A DNA stretch of 64,000 bases. Origin: Deltaproteobacteria bacterium. Its GTDB lineage: Bacteria; Myxococcota_A; Polyangia; Nannocystales; Nannocystaceae. The translations under genes and the position numbers were made by a program. The stretch is from NCBI GenBank assembly GCA_016709225.1, contig JADJEE010000001.1:372001-436000 (forward strand), given 5' to 3'. Shown in pieces: positions 49,287 to 57,610 of this stretch (position 1 is its first letter; each line of letters begins with the position of its first letter). The notes beneath the pieces are model-generated. The model worked only from the letters and a program-made list of their open reading frames with translations. It made no database searches and had not been told where the DNA came from.

Positions 49287-50908
49287 ATCCAGTACCGCAG
49301 GATGTCGTTGCGCGCCGCCACCAGCAGCAGCAACAGGATGACCACCAGCCCCACGGCGCTGGCGATCTCGCGGGCGCGCTGGCCCAGCGGCCGGCGTCGC
49401 ACGGCTTCGATCGTGAAGAACAGCAGGTGACCGCCGTCGAGGATCGGGATCGGCAGCAGGTTCACGAAGCCGAGGTTCACGCTGAGCAGTGCGACCAGCA
49501 GCAGGAACTGACCCGGCCCCTGCTCGGCGGCGGTGCCGGCGACCTTGAACAGGCCGACCACGCTCGAGAGGTCCTCCACGCCGCGCTCGAAGGTCACCAT
49601 CTGCACGAGCGTGGTCCACATCATCGAGATGACCGCGCCGGTCTCTTCGACCGCCGAGCCCAGTGCGTAGGTGAAGCGGCCGCGGATCGGCTCCGGCTCC
49701 GAGGTGTACAGCTTCGCGAACGGATGGGCGCCGAACCACAGCTGCTGGCGGTCCTGCTGGTAGATGTCGCGCCACGTGCGGGTCTCGAGCTGCAGCGTGA
49801 TCGTGCGCGGCGCCTCGCCCGGGCTCTGGATCTCGAGCTGCATCGGCTCCTCGCGTCGCTGCCCGATCGTATCGGCGAGCAGCTCCCACTGAGCCGTCGC
49901 CGTGCCGTCGACGGACAGCACGCGGTCGCCCGCGCGCATGCCTGCGTGCGCCGCCGGCGAGCCGGGCTCGACCGAACGCACGAAGTTGTTGGCGGGGAGG
50001 ATGCCGGTACCGCCACCGTCCTTGCCCGGTAGCAGCTGCGCGTGCGCAGACTCGTACCACAGCAGCGTGCCCAGCGGCGACGCCACCGGCGTCGCGCGCA
50101 GGAATGTCAGCCGCACCAGCGCGCCGCCGGTGCCCTCCAGCATCCGCTGCAGCTCTTCGACCGTGCGCACCGGCTCGCCGTTGATCGAGGTGATGGTGTC
50201 GCCGGTTCGCAAGCCCTCGAGGTAGGCCGGCGACTGCACGTCGATGATGCCGATCTGCGGCGCATAGAACCCGGTCATCACGCCCAGGCGCCCGACCGGC
50301 GTCGCGACGCCCAGGGCGTTGCGGTTCATCTTCTTGGTCGGCGTGATCGTACGATCGAGCCGCTTGCCGTCACGCTCCACCTGGATCTCGAGATCGACGC
50401 CCGGTGCCTCCGAGACCGTCTTGGTCATCTCCTTCCACGAGCGGATGTCGTGGCCGTCGATGGCGACGATGCGGTCGCCCTGCACGAGCCCGGCCTGGTC
50501 GGCCGCGGAGCCGTGCAGCACGGTGCCGATCACCGCCGGCGTCAGCGTGGTGTGCTGCAGGAAGAAGAAGAAGTAGACGAGGATCGGCAGCAGCAGGTTC
50601 GCCAGCGGCCCGGCCCCGAGCACGAGGTAGCGGGCCCACAGTGGCTTGTTCGACAGGGCGCGGTCCTGATCGGCGGCGGGGATGTCGTCGGCGCCGCCCT
50701 GCCCGAGCATCGACACGTAGCCGCCCAGGGGGATCGGTGCCAGGCAGTACTCGGTCTCGCCGAAGCGAACCCGGAGCAGCGCGGGGCCGAAGCCGATCGA
50801 GAAGCGGATGACCTTCACGTCGACCAGCTTGGCGGCCAGCAGATGGCCCAGCTCGTGGACGAAGATCAGCGGCCCGATGAGCAGGATGAAGGCCCAGAGG
50901 TTGCCCAT
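49283..50908 (-). CDS. rseP: RseP-type site-2 intramembrane metalloprotease
   Basis: 541 residues. FVHELGH at residues 17-22 (His18, Glu19, His22) is the zinc/catalytic motif in the first helix, and LLPIPILDGGHLLFF near 485-495 supplies the third zinc ligand (Asp). Between them are two PDZ domains (PAVIGTVLHGSAADQAGLVQGDRIVAIDGHDI; VRSVEPGSPAAHAGMRAGDRVLSVDGTA), plus a further PDZ-like stretch (IGIIDVQSPAYLEGLRTGDTI), more than the two of E. coli. In other bacteria it cuts anti-sigma factors inside the membrane; ECF sigma genes exist in this window but no anti-sigma is seen. Promoter TGCTATGCT lies eight bases before the ATG. Confidence 0.92.
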   Translation of the reverse strand: MGNLWAFILLIGPLIFVHELGHLLAAKLVDVKVIRFSIGFGPALLRVRFGETEYCLAPIPLGGYVSMLGQGGADDIPAADQDRALSNKPLWARYLVLGAGPLANLLLPILVYFFFFLQHTTLTPAVIGTVLHGSAADQAGLVQGDRIVAIDGHDIRSWKEMTKTVSEAPGVDLEIQVERDGKRLDRTITPTKKMNRNALGVATPVGRLGVMTGFYAPQIGIIDVQSPAYLEGLRTGDTITSINGEPVRTVEELQRMLEGTGGALVRLTFLRATPVASPLGTLLWYESAHAQLLPGKDGGGTGILPANNFVRSVEPGSPAAHAGMRAGDRVLSVDGTATAQWELLADTIGQRREEPMQLEIQSPGEAPRTITLQLETRTWRDIYQQDRQQLWFGAHPFAKLYTSEPEPIRGRFTYALGSAVEETGAVISMMWTTLVQMVTFERGVEDLSSVVGLFKVAGTAAEQGPGQFLLLVALLSVNLGFVNLLPIPILDGGHLLFFTIEAVRRRPLGQRAREIASAVGLVVILLLLLVAARNDILRYWM

Positions 50909-50916
50909 CGCGGCCC

Positions 50917-50925
50917 AGCATAGCA
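50917..50925 (-). promoter_or_regulatory. extended -10 TGCTATGCT before rseP
   Basis: Eight bases before the ATG at 50908; no Shine-Dalgarno. Confidence 0.55.
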
Positions 50926-51047
50926 GGCCGGGCCGGGCCGAGGGTGCGATCGCGCGCCCCGCCGTCGTGCCGCGAGGGCTGGCGCCAATGGCCCGTCGGC
51001 GTTGTCCGCCCGCCCAGCGCGGCGTGGTCGCACCGCTCGGATCGCGC

Positions 51048-51053
51048 TAGCAT
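51048..51053 (+). promoter_or_regulatory. -10 TAGCAT before a TTG-started gene
   Basis: Seven bases before the TTG at 51061; supports that rare start codon. Confidence 0.45.
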
Positions 51054-51060
51054 CGGCGCC

Positions 51061-51702
51061 TTGAGTTCGACGCGCAAGCCGCAGGCGCCGACGCCCGATC
51101 CGGTGTCGATGCTCGACGAGCTCGAGGCCGACATCGAGGCGCTTCGCGTGCTCTACGACAAGTACTTCCTCGGCATCGAGCGCGTGCCGCCGTCGCGCCC
51201 GCGCGAGCGCCTCGATCGCAAGATCCGCGGGCTCGAGGGCGTGCACATCAGCTCGACGGCGCTGCGGTTCCGACTCGGCGGTCTGCGGGCGCGCTACATC
51301 TCGTACGCGCAGTATTGGACCCGCATCCTCGATCAGATGGAGCGCGGCGTGTTTCGACGCGACGTGCTGCGCGCGGCACAACGCGGCGCCGACAAGCCCG
51401 ACACGCCGAGCTCCGTGGGCGAGGCCGCGACGGCTCCGCTCGCCGCGGCCGCGGCCGCGAGCATCACCACCGGCGCGCCGCTCATCGACCCCGAGCACGC
51501 GCGCGACGTGTTCGATCGGCTCGTCGCTGCCAAGCAATCGATGGGTGAGTCCACCGATGGGCTCACGTTCCAGGCCTTCCTTCGCAAGCTCAACCGCGAG
51601 GCGCCCAAGCTCGCGGAGCAGCACGGCGCTCGGGCGCTGCGCTTCGAGGTCGAGGTCCGCGGGAGCAAGGTCCGCGTGCGCGCCCGTGCGCAGACCCAGT
51701 GA
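51061..51702 (+). CDS. helical hypothetical protein conserved in myxobacteria (MXAN_5187-like)
   Basis: 213 residues, soluble. DPVSMLDELEADIEALRVLYDKYFLGIERVPPSRPRERLDRKIRGLEG at the N-terminus, with a long amphipathic helix and the phrase YDKYFLGIE, is typical of a myxobacterial family related to the C-terminal part of MXAN_5187; its role is unknown. A linker of Ala/Ser is followed by a second domain (RDVFDRLVAAKQSMGESTDGLTFQAFLRKLNREAPKLAEQHGARALRFEVEVR). The TTG at 51061 is the first start after the promoter, with no alternative within 40 codons that keeps the conserved start. Confidence 0.7.
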   Translation: MSSTRKPQAPTPDPVSMLDELEADIEALRVLYDKYFLGIERVPPSRPRERLDRKIRGLEGVHISSTALRFRLGGLRARYISYAQYWTRILDQMERGVFRRDVLRAAQRGADKPDTPSSVGEAATAPLAAAAAASITTGAPLIDPEHARDVFDRLVAAKQSMGESTDGLTFQAFLRKLNREAPKLAEQHGARALRFEVEVRGSKVRVRARAQTQ

Positions 51703-51955
51703 TCCCCTCGCGCGTGCGGCCGCGTGGCCGTTCGCCCCGCCACCGTTGCGTGTCGCCACGCCTCGCTGCTTCGCGCCAACGCGCTCGCACTTGCGAACCG
51801 GCGGTCGGATGTCCCATCATTCCGCGGCGGCGCGCGAGCACTCGTGCGCCACACATGGCCCCTCGCGTCGCCTCGAGGTCGCCTGAATCCCACTCCACGA
51901 GGGCGCGTCCACACCGGCGCGCCACCCTTCCGGGCGGCAAGGACGCATTTTCACC

Positions 51956-53071
51956 ATGACTCGTCTCCCGCGCCTCGCGATCGTGACCCTCACTGCGCTG
52001 GTCGCCTGCACGTCCAAGAACGCAGCCAGCACCAACCCCGACGCTGGCAACTACGACGGCTACTACAGCGAGGTGAAGCACGACGGCGCCGCTGGTGGTG
52101 ATGCCGGTGGTCAGTCTGACAGTGGCGATACCAGCCGTCCGAAGCCGCGTACGATGACGTCGACCAGCGGCGCGCCGACCCGCAAGGGCAAGGCGCTCTC
52201 GGCCCGCAAGCCGCCGGTCCCCGGTGGCACCAAGCCCAAGCCGCGCCCGACCGTGCCGCCCACCGAGGTGCTGGCGTTCGACGGCTTCCTGCCCACCAAC
52301 GCTCCCGCCGGCAGCGTCATCGAGGTGTTCGGCTCCGGCTTTGGCAAGAAGGGCAACACCCGCGTGCTCATCGGTGGCAAGGCGCAGGAGGTGCTCGAGG
52401 TCGGCGAGGGCCACATGCTCGTGCGCGTGCGCGAGGGGGCGTCGGGCCCGATGGTGCTGTCGCAGCGCCTCGGGCTCCAACCCGGCCGCACCAAGCGCAC
52501 GCCCGTGCTGCTCAAGTCGACCGCGCCGTTCCATGCGCTGCCGGTCGAGGGTGGCTTCGGGGCCGCGCGCACCGATGTCAACCTGGGCCTGGTCGCCAAC
52601 GTCTACGCGATCAGCAAGCCGGTCACCGAGCTGCCGGCGTTCGATGATCTGGGGGCGCCGTTCGCCACCTTCGCGGTCGACAACCTCGACGTGCCGGCGG
52701 GCGAGTTCAAGGGCGCATTCGTGGGTCCTGCCGGCAAGGTCAGCGAGTGGTTCGCGCTGCACTTCCAGGGCTCGCTCAACGTCACCGAGGCCGGCACCTA
52801 CGATCTGTGCCTCAACGCCGGTGACGGCGCGCAGCTCTACCTCGACGACGGTCTCGTCGTCGACGACGACGGCGTGCACGACACCACGCTCAAGTGCGAG
52901 ACGCTCAGCATCGAGCCCGGCGAGTACAAGCTCGACCTGCTGTACTTCCAGGCCGCCGCCGGCGAGCGCGGGCTGCAGCTGATGTGGGGCAAGGACGGTG
53001 GCGAGAAGGTCGCCATCCCCAAGGAGAACCTGTTCCCGCCGAGCGACACCACCACGCTCGTGCGCAAGTAG
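51956..53071 (+). CDS. lipoprotein with IPT/TIG-like and PA14 domains
   Basis: 371 residues. Lipobox TALVAC (Cys about 18); disordered Gly/Asp/Lys/Pro linker to about 100; an IPT/TIG-like beta sandwich (LAFDGFLPTNAPAGSVIEVFGSGFGKKGNTRVLIGGKAQEVLEV) at 102-175; and a PA14 domain at about 225-365 (FALHFQGSLNVTEAGTYDLCLNAGDGAQLYLDDGLVVDDDGVHD ... SIEPGEYKLDLLYFQAAAGERGLQLMW). PA14 domains bind carbohydrates in many adhesins and glycosidases, so a surface sugar-binding role is plausible. AAGGA precedes the ATG by about 12 bases. Converges with the next gene (4-base gap). Confidence 0.85.
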   Translation: MTRLPRLAIVTLTALVACTSKNAASTNPDAGNYDGYYSEVKHDGAAGGDAGGQSDSGDTSRPKPRTMTSTSGAPTRKGKALSARKPPVPGGTKPKPRPTVPPTEVLAFDGFLPTNAPAGSVIEVFGSGFGKKGNTRVLIGGKAQEVLEVGEGHMLVRVREGASGPMVLSQRLGLQPGRTKRTPVLLKSTAPFHALPVEGGFGAARTDVNLGLVANVYAISKPVTELPAFDDLGAPFATFAVDNLDVPAGEFKGAFVGPAGKVSEWFALHFQGSLNVTEAGTYDLCLNAGDGAQLYLDDGLVVDDDGVHDTTLKCETLSIEPGEYKLDLLYFQAAAGERGLQLMWGKDGGEKVAIPKENLFPPSDTTTLVRK

Positions 53072-53075
53072 TTCG

Positions 53076-54395
53076 CTACGGCGAAGACGGTGCGGCGCAA
53101 CGGACCTGGACCAGCGTCGCATCGTCGTCCGCGTCGTACACGACGAAGCTACCGGGGCCGGCGGGATCCACAGCGATCACGTCGGCCTCGCCGCGCCAGC
53201 TGGTCGTGCGCGACTGGGCTGGGGAATCCGGGAACAGCTTCAGCACCTCCCACGCGCCGTCGACGATGCGCCCGATCGCAATGTCAGCGTCGAGCTGTAG
53301 CAGCGTCACCTCGCCCTCGAGCCCGAGCGTGCGGCCCAGCTCGGCGAACTCGAGACCCGCATGCGGTGCGCGCACGAGCACCGGCTCGCCGTCGCTGGCT
53401 GCGTAGGCGAAGTACGTCGCGTTATGATCGATCGCGAGTGCGCCGAGCGCATCGGCGCGCGGCGTCGGCAGCGTGGGGTCGACGCGCAGCAGCCCCGCGG
53501 GCCGATCGAGGCCACCGATGGCGAAGGTGAAGAGCGGCACGTCGGCGGTGGTCACCGGGCCATCGTCCTGCGCGGTCTCGCGGTACATCACCAACGAGCT
53601 GAAGCTCGACCGCGCGTCGCGGAGCAGGCCCATCGGCGCCAGGCTCGGATAGTGCCGACCGGCGAAGGCGGCCTGGCAGGCTTCGATCTCCTCCGGCGGC
53701 AGACCCTCGTCGCATTGCGGCGCGAAGTCGAGCGTACGATCGGGATCGAGGGGATACGTCGGCGACAAGGAGAGGTCGAGGCGAGTCGGCACAATCTCGA
53801 TGCTGAAGTCGACGCTGCTCGGCGGGAACGTGATGACATAGGGCTGCGGTGCGGGGTCGGCCATGAAGACCAGCGCCTGAAACCACGCCGAGGCGTCGCA
53901 GGACTCGTAGTCGCCGTCGCCGTCGGCGTCGCACGGCACTGCCAGCGTCGCGAGGTTGGATGAGCTCGCCAGCTGCGGAAACGGCTCGCGCGCGTCGTAG
54001 TGCCCGACGTAGTGGATGCCGGGGCTACGCTGGGACAACCACGCCTCACCCGGTTCGGCGCCGGGGATGAGCTCGAACTCGTCGGCGAACCCGGGCGAGA
54101 CCCCCTGTGGCACCCGATGATCGACGACGCCGTCGTCGTCGAGGTGGACCAGCTCGAGCTGGTCGAGCCCCCCGGGCGGCTGTCCGATCACGAGCAGCCA
54201 CGCGCCCGGGAGTCCCGGCGCATCGGCGGCGGCGGCCACCACCGTGTGCCAGTCGTAGGCCGAGTGCAGCTGCTCGCGCTGCACGATGACCTCGGCCTCG
54301 GCGCAGTTGCTCGACACGTCGAGCGAGATGGGGTCGAGCGGGAACGGTTGGCAGCCCGACAGCGCCACCAGCGGCCAGGTGCGTAGCGCTCTCAT
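53076..54395 (-). CDS. lipoprotein, unknown beta-rich family
   Basis: 439 residues. Signal RTWPLVALSGCQPF with Cys at about 14. The rest is beta-rich with repeated segments like AELGRTLGLEGEVTLLQLDADIAIGRIVDG, and a Ca-loop-like DADGDGDYESCDASAW. No domain family is recognised. The ATG at 54395 overlaps the bioA stop (ATGA), so it is the second gene of an operon with bioA; why a biotin enzyme should be coupled to a lipoprotein is not clear. Confidence 0.72.
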   Translation of the reverse strand: MRALRTWPLVALSGCQPFPLDPISLDVSSNCAEAEVIVQREQLHSAYDWHTVVAAAADAPGLPGAWLLVIGQPPGGLDQLELVHLDDDGVVDHRVPQGVSPGFADEFELIPGAEPGEAWLSQRSPGIHYVGHYDAREPFPQLASSSNLATLAVPCDADGDGDYESCDASAWFQALVFMADPAPQPYVITFPPSSVDFSIEIVPTRLDLSLSPTYPLDPDRTLDFAPQCDEGLPPEEIEACQAAFAGRHYPSLAPMGLLRDARSSFSSLVMYRETAQDDGPVTTADVPLFTFAIGGLDRPAGLLRVDPTLPTPRADALGALAIDHNATYFAYAASDGEPVLVRAPHAGLEFAELGRTLGLEGEVTLLQLDADIAIGRIVDGAWEVLKLFPDSPAQSRTTSWRGEADVIAVDPAGPGSFVVYDADDDATLVQVRCAAPSSP

Positions 54396-55729
54396 CCGCC
54401 GAGCACCTCGTGGATCGATGCGATCGTGCCCGCGGTGAGGTGCGCGACGGCCTCGCGATCGATCCACAGCGGCGGCATCCAGTAGAGAGTGTCACCCAGC
54501 GGGCGCAGCAACAAGCCGTGGCGCAGTGCAGCGCGCCGGATCGATAGGCTGGTGCGGCCGTCCGGTGCCGCGCGGGTATGGGGCGCGAGGTCGAAGGCCA
54601 CGATGGTGCCGACTTGCCGGCTGGCCTGCACGGCGCGACACGCCGCCGCGACCTCGGCGCGGGCGTCGTCGAGCGCGGCGATGGTGGACTCGAGCTGCGC
54701 GCCCGAGCGCGCGCGCAGGAGCTCCACGCTGGCACACGCCGCGGCGGTGGCGATGGGGTTGCCACAGAAGGTATGGCTGTGGGCGAACGCGCGATCGGGC
54801 GCGCCGTGGAACGCGGCTTCGATGGGCGCCGCCACCAACACCGCCGACAGCGGCAGCGCGCCGCCGGACAGGCCCTTGCCCACGCAGACCATGTCGGGTC
54901 GAAGTCCGCACCAGTGCCCCGCCAGGGCGCGGCCGCTGCGGCCCAGCCCGACCGCGATCTCGTCGGTGACGAGGTGGATGCCGAGCGACTGGGCCGTGTC
55001 CGCGATCCGGCGTAGGAAGCCGCTGCCGGTCATGCGCATGCGCCCGGCGCACTGCACCAACGGCTCCACCACCAGCGCCGCCAGCTCGTCGGCGTGCCGT
55101 TCGAGCAGCGCGATGGCCTGCTCGCAGGCGGCATCGTCGGCGCCGGCGTCGGTGAGCAGATCGCCGTGGCGATGCTGGGAAATCTCGGGCGTGGGCAGGA
55201 ACAACGCGTCGTGCAGCAGCCCAGCGAACGGCGCCCGGTAGGGTTCGTTGCCGCACAGCGCCAGCGCACCGAGGGTCTCGCCGTGGTAGCCGTGGGCGAG
55301 CGCGGCGACACGGCGACGCGCCGGTGCGCCGGCCTGGCGATGGTGCTGCAGGCTCAGCTTCACCGCGATCTCGATCGCATCGGCACCCGAGTCGGCGAAG
55401 AACACCCGCGACAGCGGCGGACCGGCGAGCGCGAGCAGCCGTTCGGCGAGCGCGACCGCGGGCGCGTGGGTGAAGCCCGCGAACATCACGTGGTCGAGCG
55501 TGCGGGCCTGGGCGGCGATGGCCTCGACGATCGCGGGCTCGCAGTGACCGTGTACACACGTCCACCACGATGCAATCGCGTCGAGGATCCGCGCGCCCGC
55601 GGTGGTCACCAGCCAAGGCCCGTGGGCGCTGGCGATCGGCACCGGGGGCAGCAGCGCGTGATCGTCGAAGTGACTGGCGGGGTGCCAGAGTGACGCGAGG
55701 TCGCGCGCGAGCAGTGCCTCGTCGGCCAT
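54392..55729 (-). CDS. bioA: adenosylmethionine-8-amino-7-oxononanoate aminotransferase
   Basis: 445 residues, PLP-dependent class III aminotransferase that makes 7,8-diaminopelargonate in biotin synthesis. Seen: LWHPASHF (the family's N-terminal WHP), ILDAIASWWTCVHGHCEPAI, FADSGADAIEIAVKLSLQHH, HGYHGETLGALALCG, VTDEIAVGLGRSG, VGKGLSGGALPLSAVL (PLP Lys in GKGLSGG) and AHSHTFCGNPIA. Start is ATG 55729; a TATGAC box ends ten bases before it and contains the alternative ATG at 55744. No other bio genes are in the window. Confidence 0.95.
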   Translation of the reverse strand: MADEALLARDLASLWHPASHFDDHALLPPVPIASAHGPWLVTTAGARILDAIASWWTCVHGHCEPAIVEAIAAQARTLDHVMFAGFTHAPAVALAERLLALAGPPLSRVFFADSGADAIEIAVKLSLQHHRQAGAPARRRVAALAHGYHGETLGALALCGNEPYRAPFAGLLHDALFLPTPEISQHRHGDLLTDAGADDAACEQAIALLERHADELAALVVEPLVQCAGRMRMTGSGFLRRIADTAQSLGIHLVTDEIAVGLGRSGRALAGHWCGLRPDMVCVGKGLSGGALPLSAVLVAAPIEAAFHGAPDRAFAHSHTFCGNPIATAAACASVELLRARSGAQLESTIAALDDARAEVAAACRAVQASRQVGTIVAFDLAPHTRAAPDGRTSLSIRRAALRHGLLLRPLGDTLYWMPPLWIDREAVAHLTAGTIASIHEVLGG

Positions 55730-55739
55730 TGCGCCAGAC

Positions 55740-55745
55740 GTCATA
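55740..55745 (-). promoter_or_regulatory. -10 TATGAC before bioA
   Basis: Ten bases before the ATG at 55729; overlaps an upstream in-frame ATG, which it argues against. Confidence 0.4.
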
Positions 55746-55832
55746 CCACCACCGCCGGCGGCTGCCGCGAGCCGGTTCAGCCCGCCGTGCGCGCCCCCGC
55801 AGCCGTGCGCGTGCACCGGCGGCGCGATGCGC

Positions 55833-55838
55833 TACGCT
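55833..55838 (+). promoter_or_regulatory. -10 TACGCT before the EGF-like lipoprotein gene
   Basis: Eleven bases before the ATG at 55850. Confidence 0.4.
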
Positions 55839-55849
55839 ACCACCCGACG

Positions 55850-56560
55850 ATGACGCGTTCGATCCGGGGCACCTCGCGGCCTGCAGCGGCGCTCGCACTG
55901 ACGGTGTCCGCCGCAGCTGCGTGCTTCGTCGACATCCCCACCGACGATCCGGTGCCCTCGGCCTGCGCGGCCCGGAACTGCTCGGAGCACGCCTACTGCA
56001 ACGCTGGCGATTGCTTCTGCGACCCCAACTACGTCGGCAATCCCGACGCGCTGCATGGCTGCCAGCCGGTCGACGGCCTGTCGCCGTGCGACACCACCTG
56101 CGGCCTCAACGCCTTCTGCGACGGCACCGCGTGCAGCTGCGCCGAGGGCTTCGTGGCGGTGTGTGGCACCGGGGACTGCATCCCCATCGGACAGCTGTGC
56201 GACGGCACGCCCGACTGTGTCAATGGATCCGACGAGGACCCGATGGTGTGCTTCGCCGGTTCGGTGCAGACCTGGACCCTCGAAGATGCCTGCGACGATG
56301 GCCTCGCCATCCAATGGCGCGTGTTCTCGATGGACCGCGACTGGCTGTGGCCGGGTCCCGACGCGGTGTTCACGAGCGTGGCGCCGCACGAGCCGTCCTA
56401 TGAGTCCGTCGAGTGTCTCGATGGCGAGCTGCTGTGCTTCGGCGCGCAGGCCGGCGATCGTCAATGGGGAATCGGACTCGATGGTCGTGGGGAATGCGAT
56501 GATTGCTGCCAGCCGTGTGCTTCCGACACGGTCGAGTTGGCCCCGCTCGCCTGCGAATGA
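55850..56560 (+). CDS. Cys-rich lipoprotein with EGF-like and LDL-receptor-A-like modules
   Basis: 236 residues. Lipobox SAAAAC (Cys about 25). Then CAARNCSEHAYCNAGDCFC and CDTTCGLNAFCDGTACSCAEGF, two EGF-like six-Cys-type modules, followed by CIPIGQLCDGTPDCVNGSDEDPMVC, which has the C-x-P-x(4)-C-D-G-x-x-D-C-x-x-G-S-D-E-x-x-x-x-C spacing of LDL-receptor class A repeats (Ca-binding acidic cluster). The C-terminal third is another Cys-bearing domain ending GECDDCCQPCASDTVELAPLAC. Extracellular adhesion or binding is likely. Such modules are known in myxobacterial surface proteins but are rare in other bacteria. Confidence 0.75.
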   Translation: MTRSIRGTSRPAAALALTVSAAAACFVDIPTDDPVPSACAARNCSEHAYCNAGDCFCDPNYVGNPDALHGCQPVDGLSPCDTTCGLNAFCDGTACSCAEGFVAVCGTGDCIPIGQLCDGTPDCVNGSDEDPMVCFAGSVQTWTLEDACDDGLAIQWRVFSMDRDWLWPGPDAVFTSVAPHEPSYESVECLDGELLCFGAQAGDRQWGIGLDGRGECDDCCQPCASDTVELAPLACE

Positions 56561-56696
56561 ACCCCTCCATTGCCGGTGCGACCTCGGGTCGCGGGGTGAA
56601 CGCGCCATCGATGGTGGACGTGACCCCCTCTCGGTGGCATAGTCGGACCGACGCGCGCGGCAAAGACCGTGGTAGGCGGCGCGCGACTGTTTTCCA

Positions 56697-57158
56697 ATGA
56701 CGGAGATCGCCCAACTCTTCGAGTCGGCGTTGCGCGCGAGCCTCTCGCGGGCCGCAATGAACACCCTCGCCCAGATGCCGCCGTCCACGACGCTGCGCGA
56801 GCTGTTGGAGAGTGACGCTGGCGAAGCCGTGCGCGCACTGACCCTGCGCGACCTCGGGCTCGCGCTGCAGCAGGCCGGGTATCAGCCGCGTGCACGCGCG
56901 GAGGCGGGCGCCCGTCGAAGGGTCGCCGCTCCGCCCACCGGGCCGAGCCGCAGCGCGCAGTGGGAGGAGAGCCGCGAGGAGCGGGTCTTCCGCGAGATTC
57001 TCGCCGCGCTCGAGCACGACTCGCTGACCATCGGCCAGCTCTCGAAGAAGCTCGACGTCGACACCGAGGAGCTGCGCGGCTACCTCACGTGGATGAAGAA
57101 GGCCGGCAAGGTCACCAGCTCGGGCCGCGCGCGCGCGACTCGCTACTCGCCGGCCTGA
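56697..57158 (+). CDS. small protein with winged-helix-like C-terminus
   Basis: 153 residues. N-terminal helices (IAQLFESALRASLSRAAMNTLAQM), a basic linker (RARAEAGARRRVAAPPTGPS), and a C-terminal winged helix-like domain: FREILAALEHDSLTIGQLSKKLDVDTEELRGYLTWMKKAGKVTSSGRARATRYSPA, which has the helix-turn-helix and wing of many small DNA-binding proteins. A regulator is likely; its targets are unknown. It starts the gene cluster that runs into the sigma-54 regulator/TPR-kinase operon, but 27 bases separate it from the next gene, so it may be transcribed separately. Confidence 0.6.
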   Translation: MTEIAQLFESALRASLSRAAMNTLAQMPPSTTLRELLESDAGEAVRALTLRDLGLALQQAGYQPRARAEAGARRRVAAPPTGPSRSAQWEESREERVFREILAALEHDSLTIGQLSKKLDVDTEELRGYLTWMKKAGKVTSSGRARATRYSPA

Positions 57159-57185
57159 AAGGCGCGGGGGCGGTCACGCGATCCG

Positions 57186-57596
57186 ATGATGTCCGACCCC
57201 GATCACGAGGCGTTGCGCGAGCTGGCGGCCGCGCTCAAGCACGACCTCGGCAAGTACGTCGCGTGGCGCAGCATCAACCTGCCCGAGCAGGCCTGGGCCG
57301 GCCCGCTCGACGACACCACCTTCGAGGCGCTGCGCTGCGATCTGATGGCGACCCGCGCCGCTGCATCAGGTGACGAGTCCGCGTGGGCGTTGTTCGATCG
57401 GCTCGCGGCGGACTGGCCGCGGCCGTGGCCCGCAGCGCTGGTGGCGGTCGCGACGGCGATCGATGGACTAAGAGGCCTGCAGCGCGCGTTCGAGGCCGAC
57501 GCGCGCGACGACATCGCCGCCGCGCGACCGCAGATCCGCGCCGCGCAGGCCAGCATTCGCACGCAGCTGGCGGCGCTGGTACGCTCGCTCGCGTAG
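57186..57596 (+). CDS. helical hypothetical protein in the signalling cluster
   Basis: 136 residues (ATG 57186; ATG 57189 also possible), helical and soluble, no signal. EALRELAAALKHDLGKYVAWRSINLPEQAWAGPLDDTTFEALRCDLMATR contains LKHDLGKY, which is reminiscent of the H-box/HisKA or Hpt region (HDLGK) but is too short to claim; a phosphotransfer role for the His in KHDLGK is speculative. C-terminal helix IRAAQASIRTQLAALVRSL. The stop is 14 bases before the sigma-54 regulator's ATG, so it is in the same operon. Confidence 0.6.
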   Translation: MMSDPDHEALRELAAALKHDLGKYVAWRSINLPEQAWAGPLDDTTFEALRCDLMATRAAASGDESAWALFDRLAADWPRPWPAALVAVATAIDGLRGLQRAFEADARDDIAAARPQIRAAQASIRTQLAALVRSLA

Positions 57597-57610
57597 AGGC
57601 CGCGTGCTCG

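Noticed and set aside
51703..51955. A gene between the helical hypothetical and the PA14 lipoprotein
   Set aside because: Short frames there have no start signal, no family and strong compositional bias; the gap is treated as intergenic.
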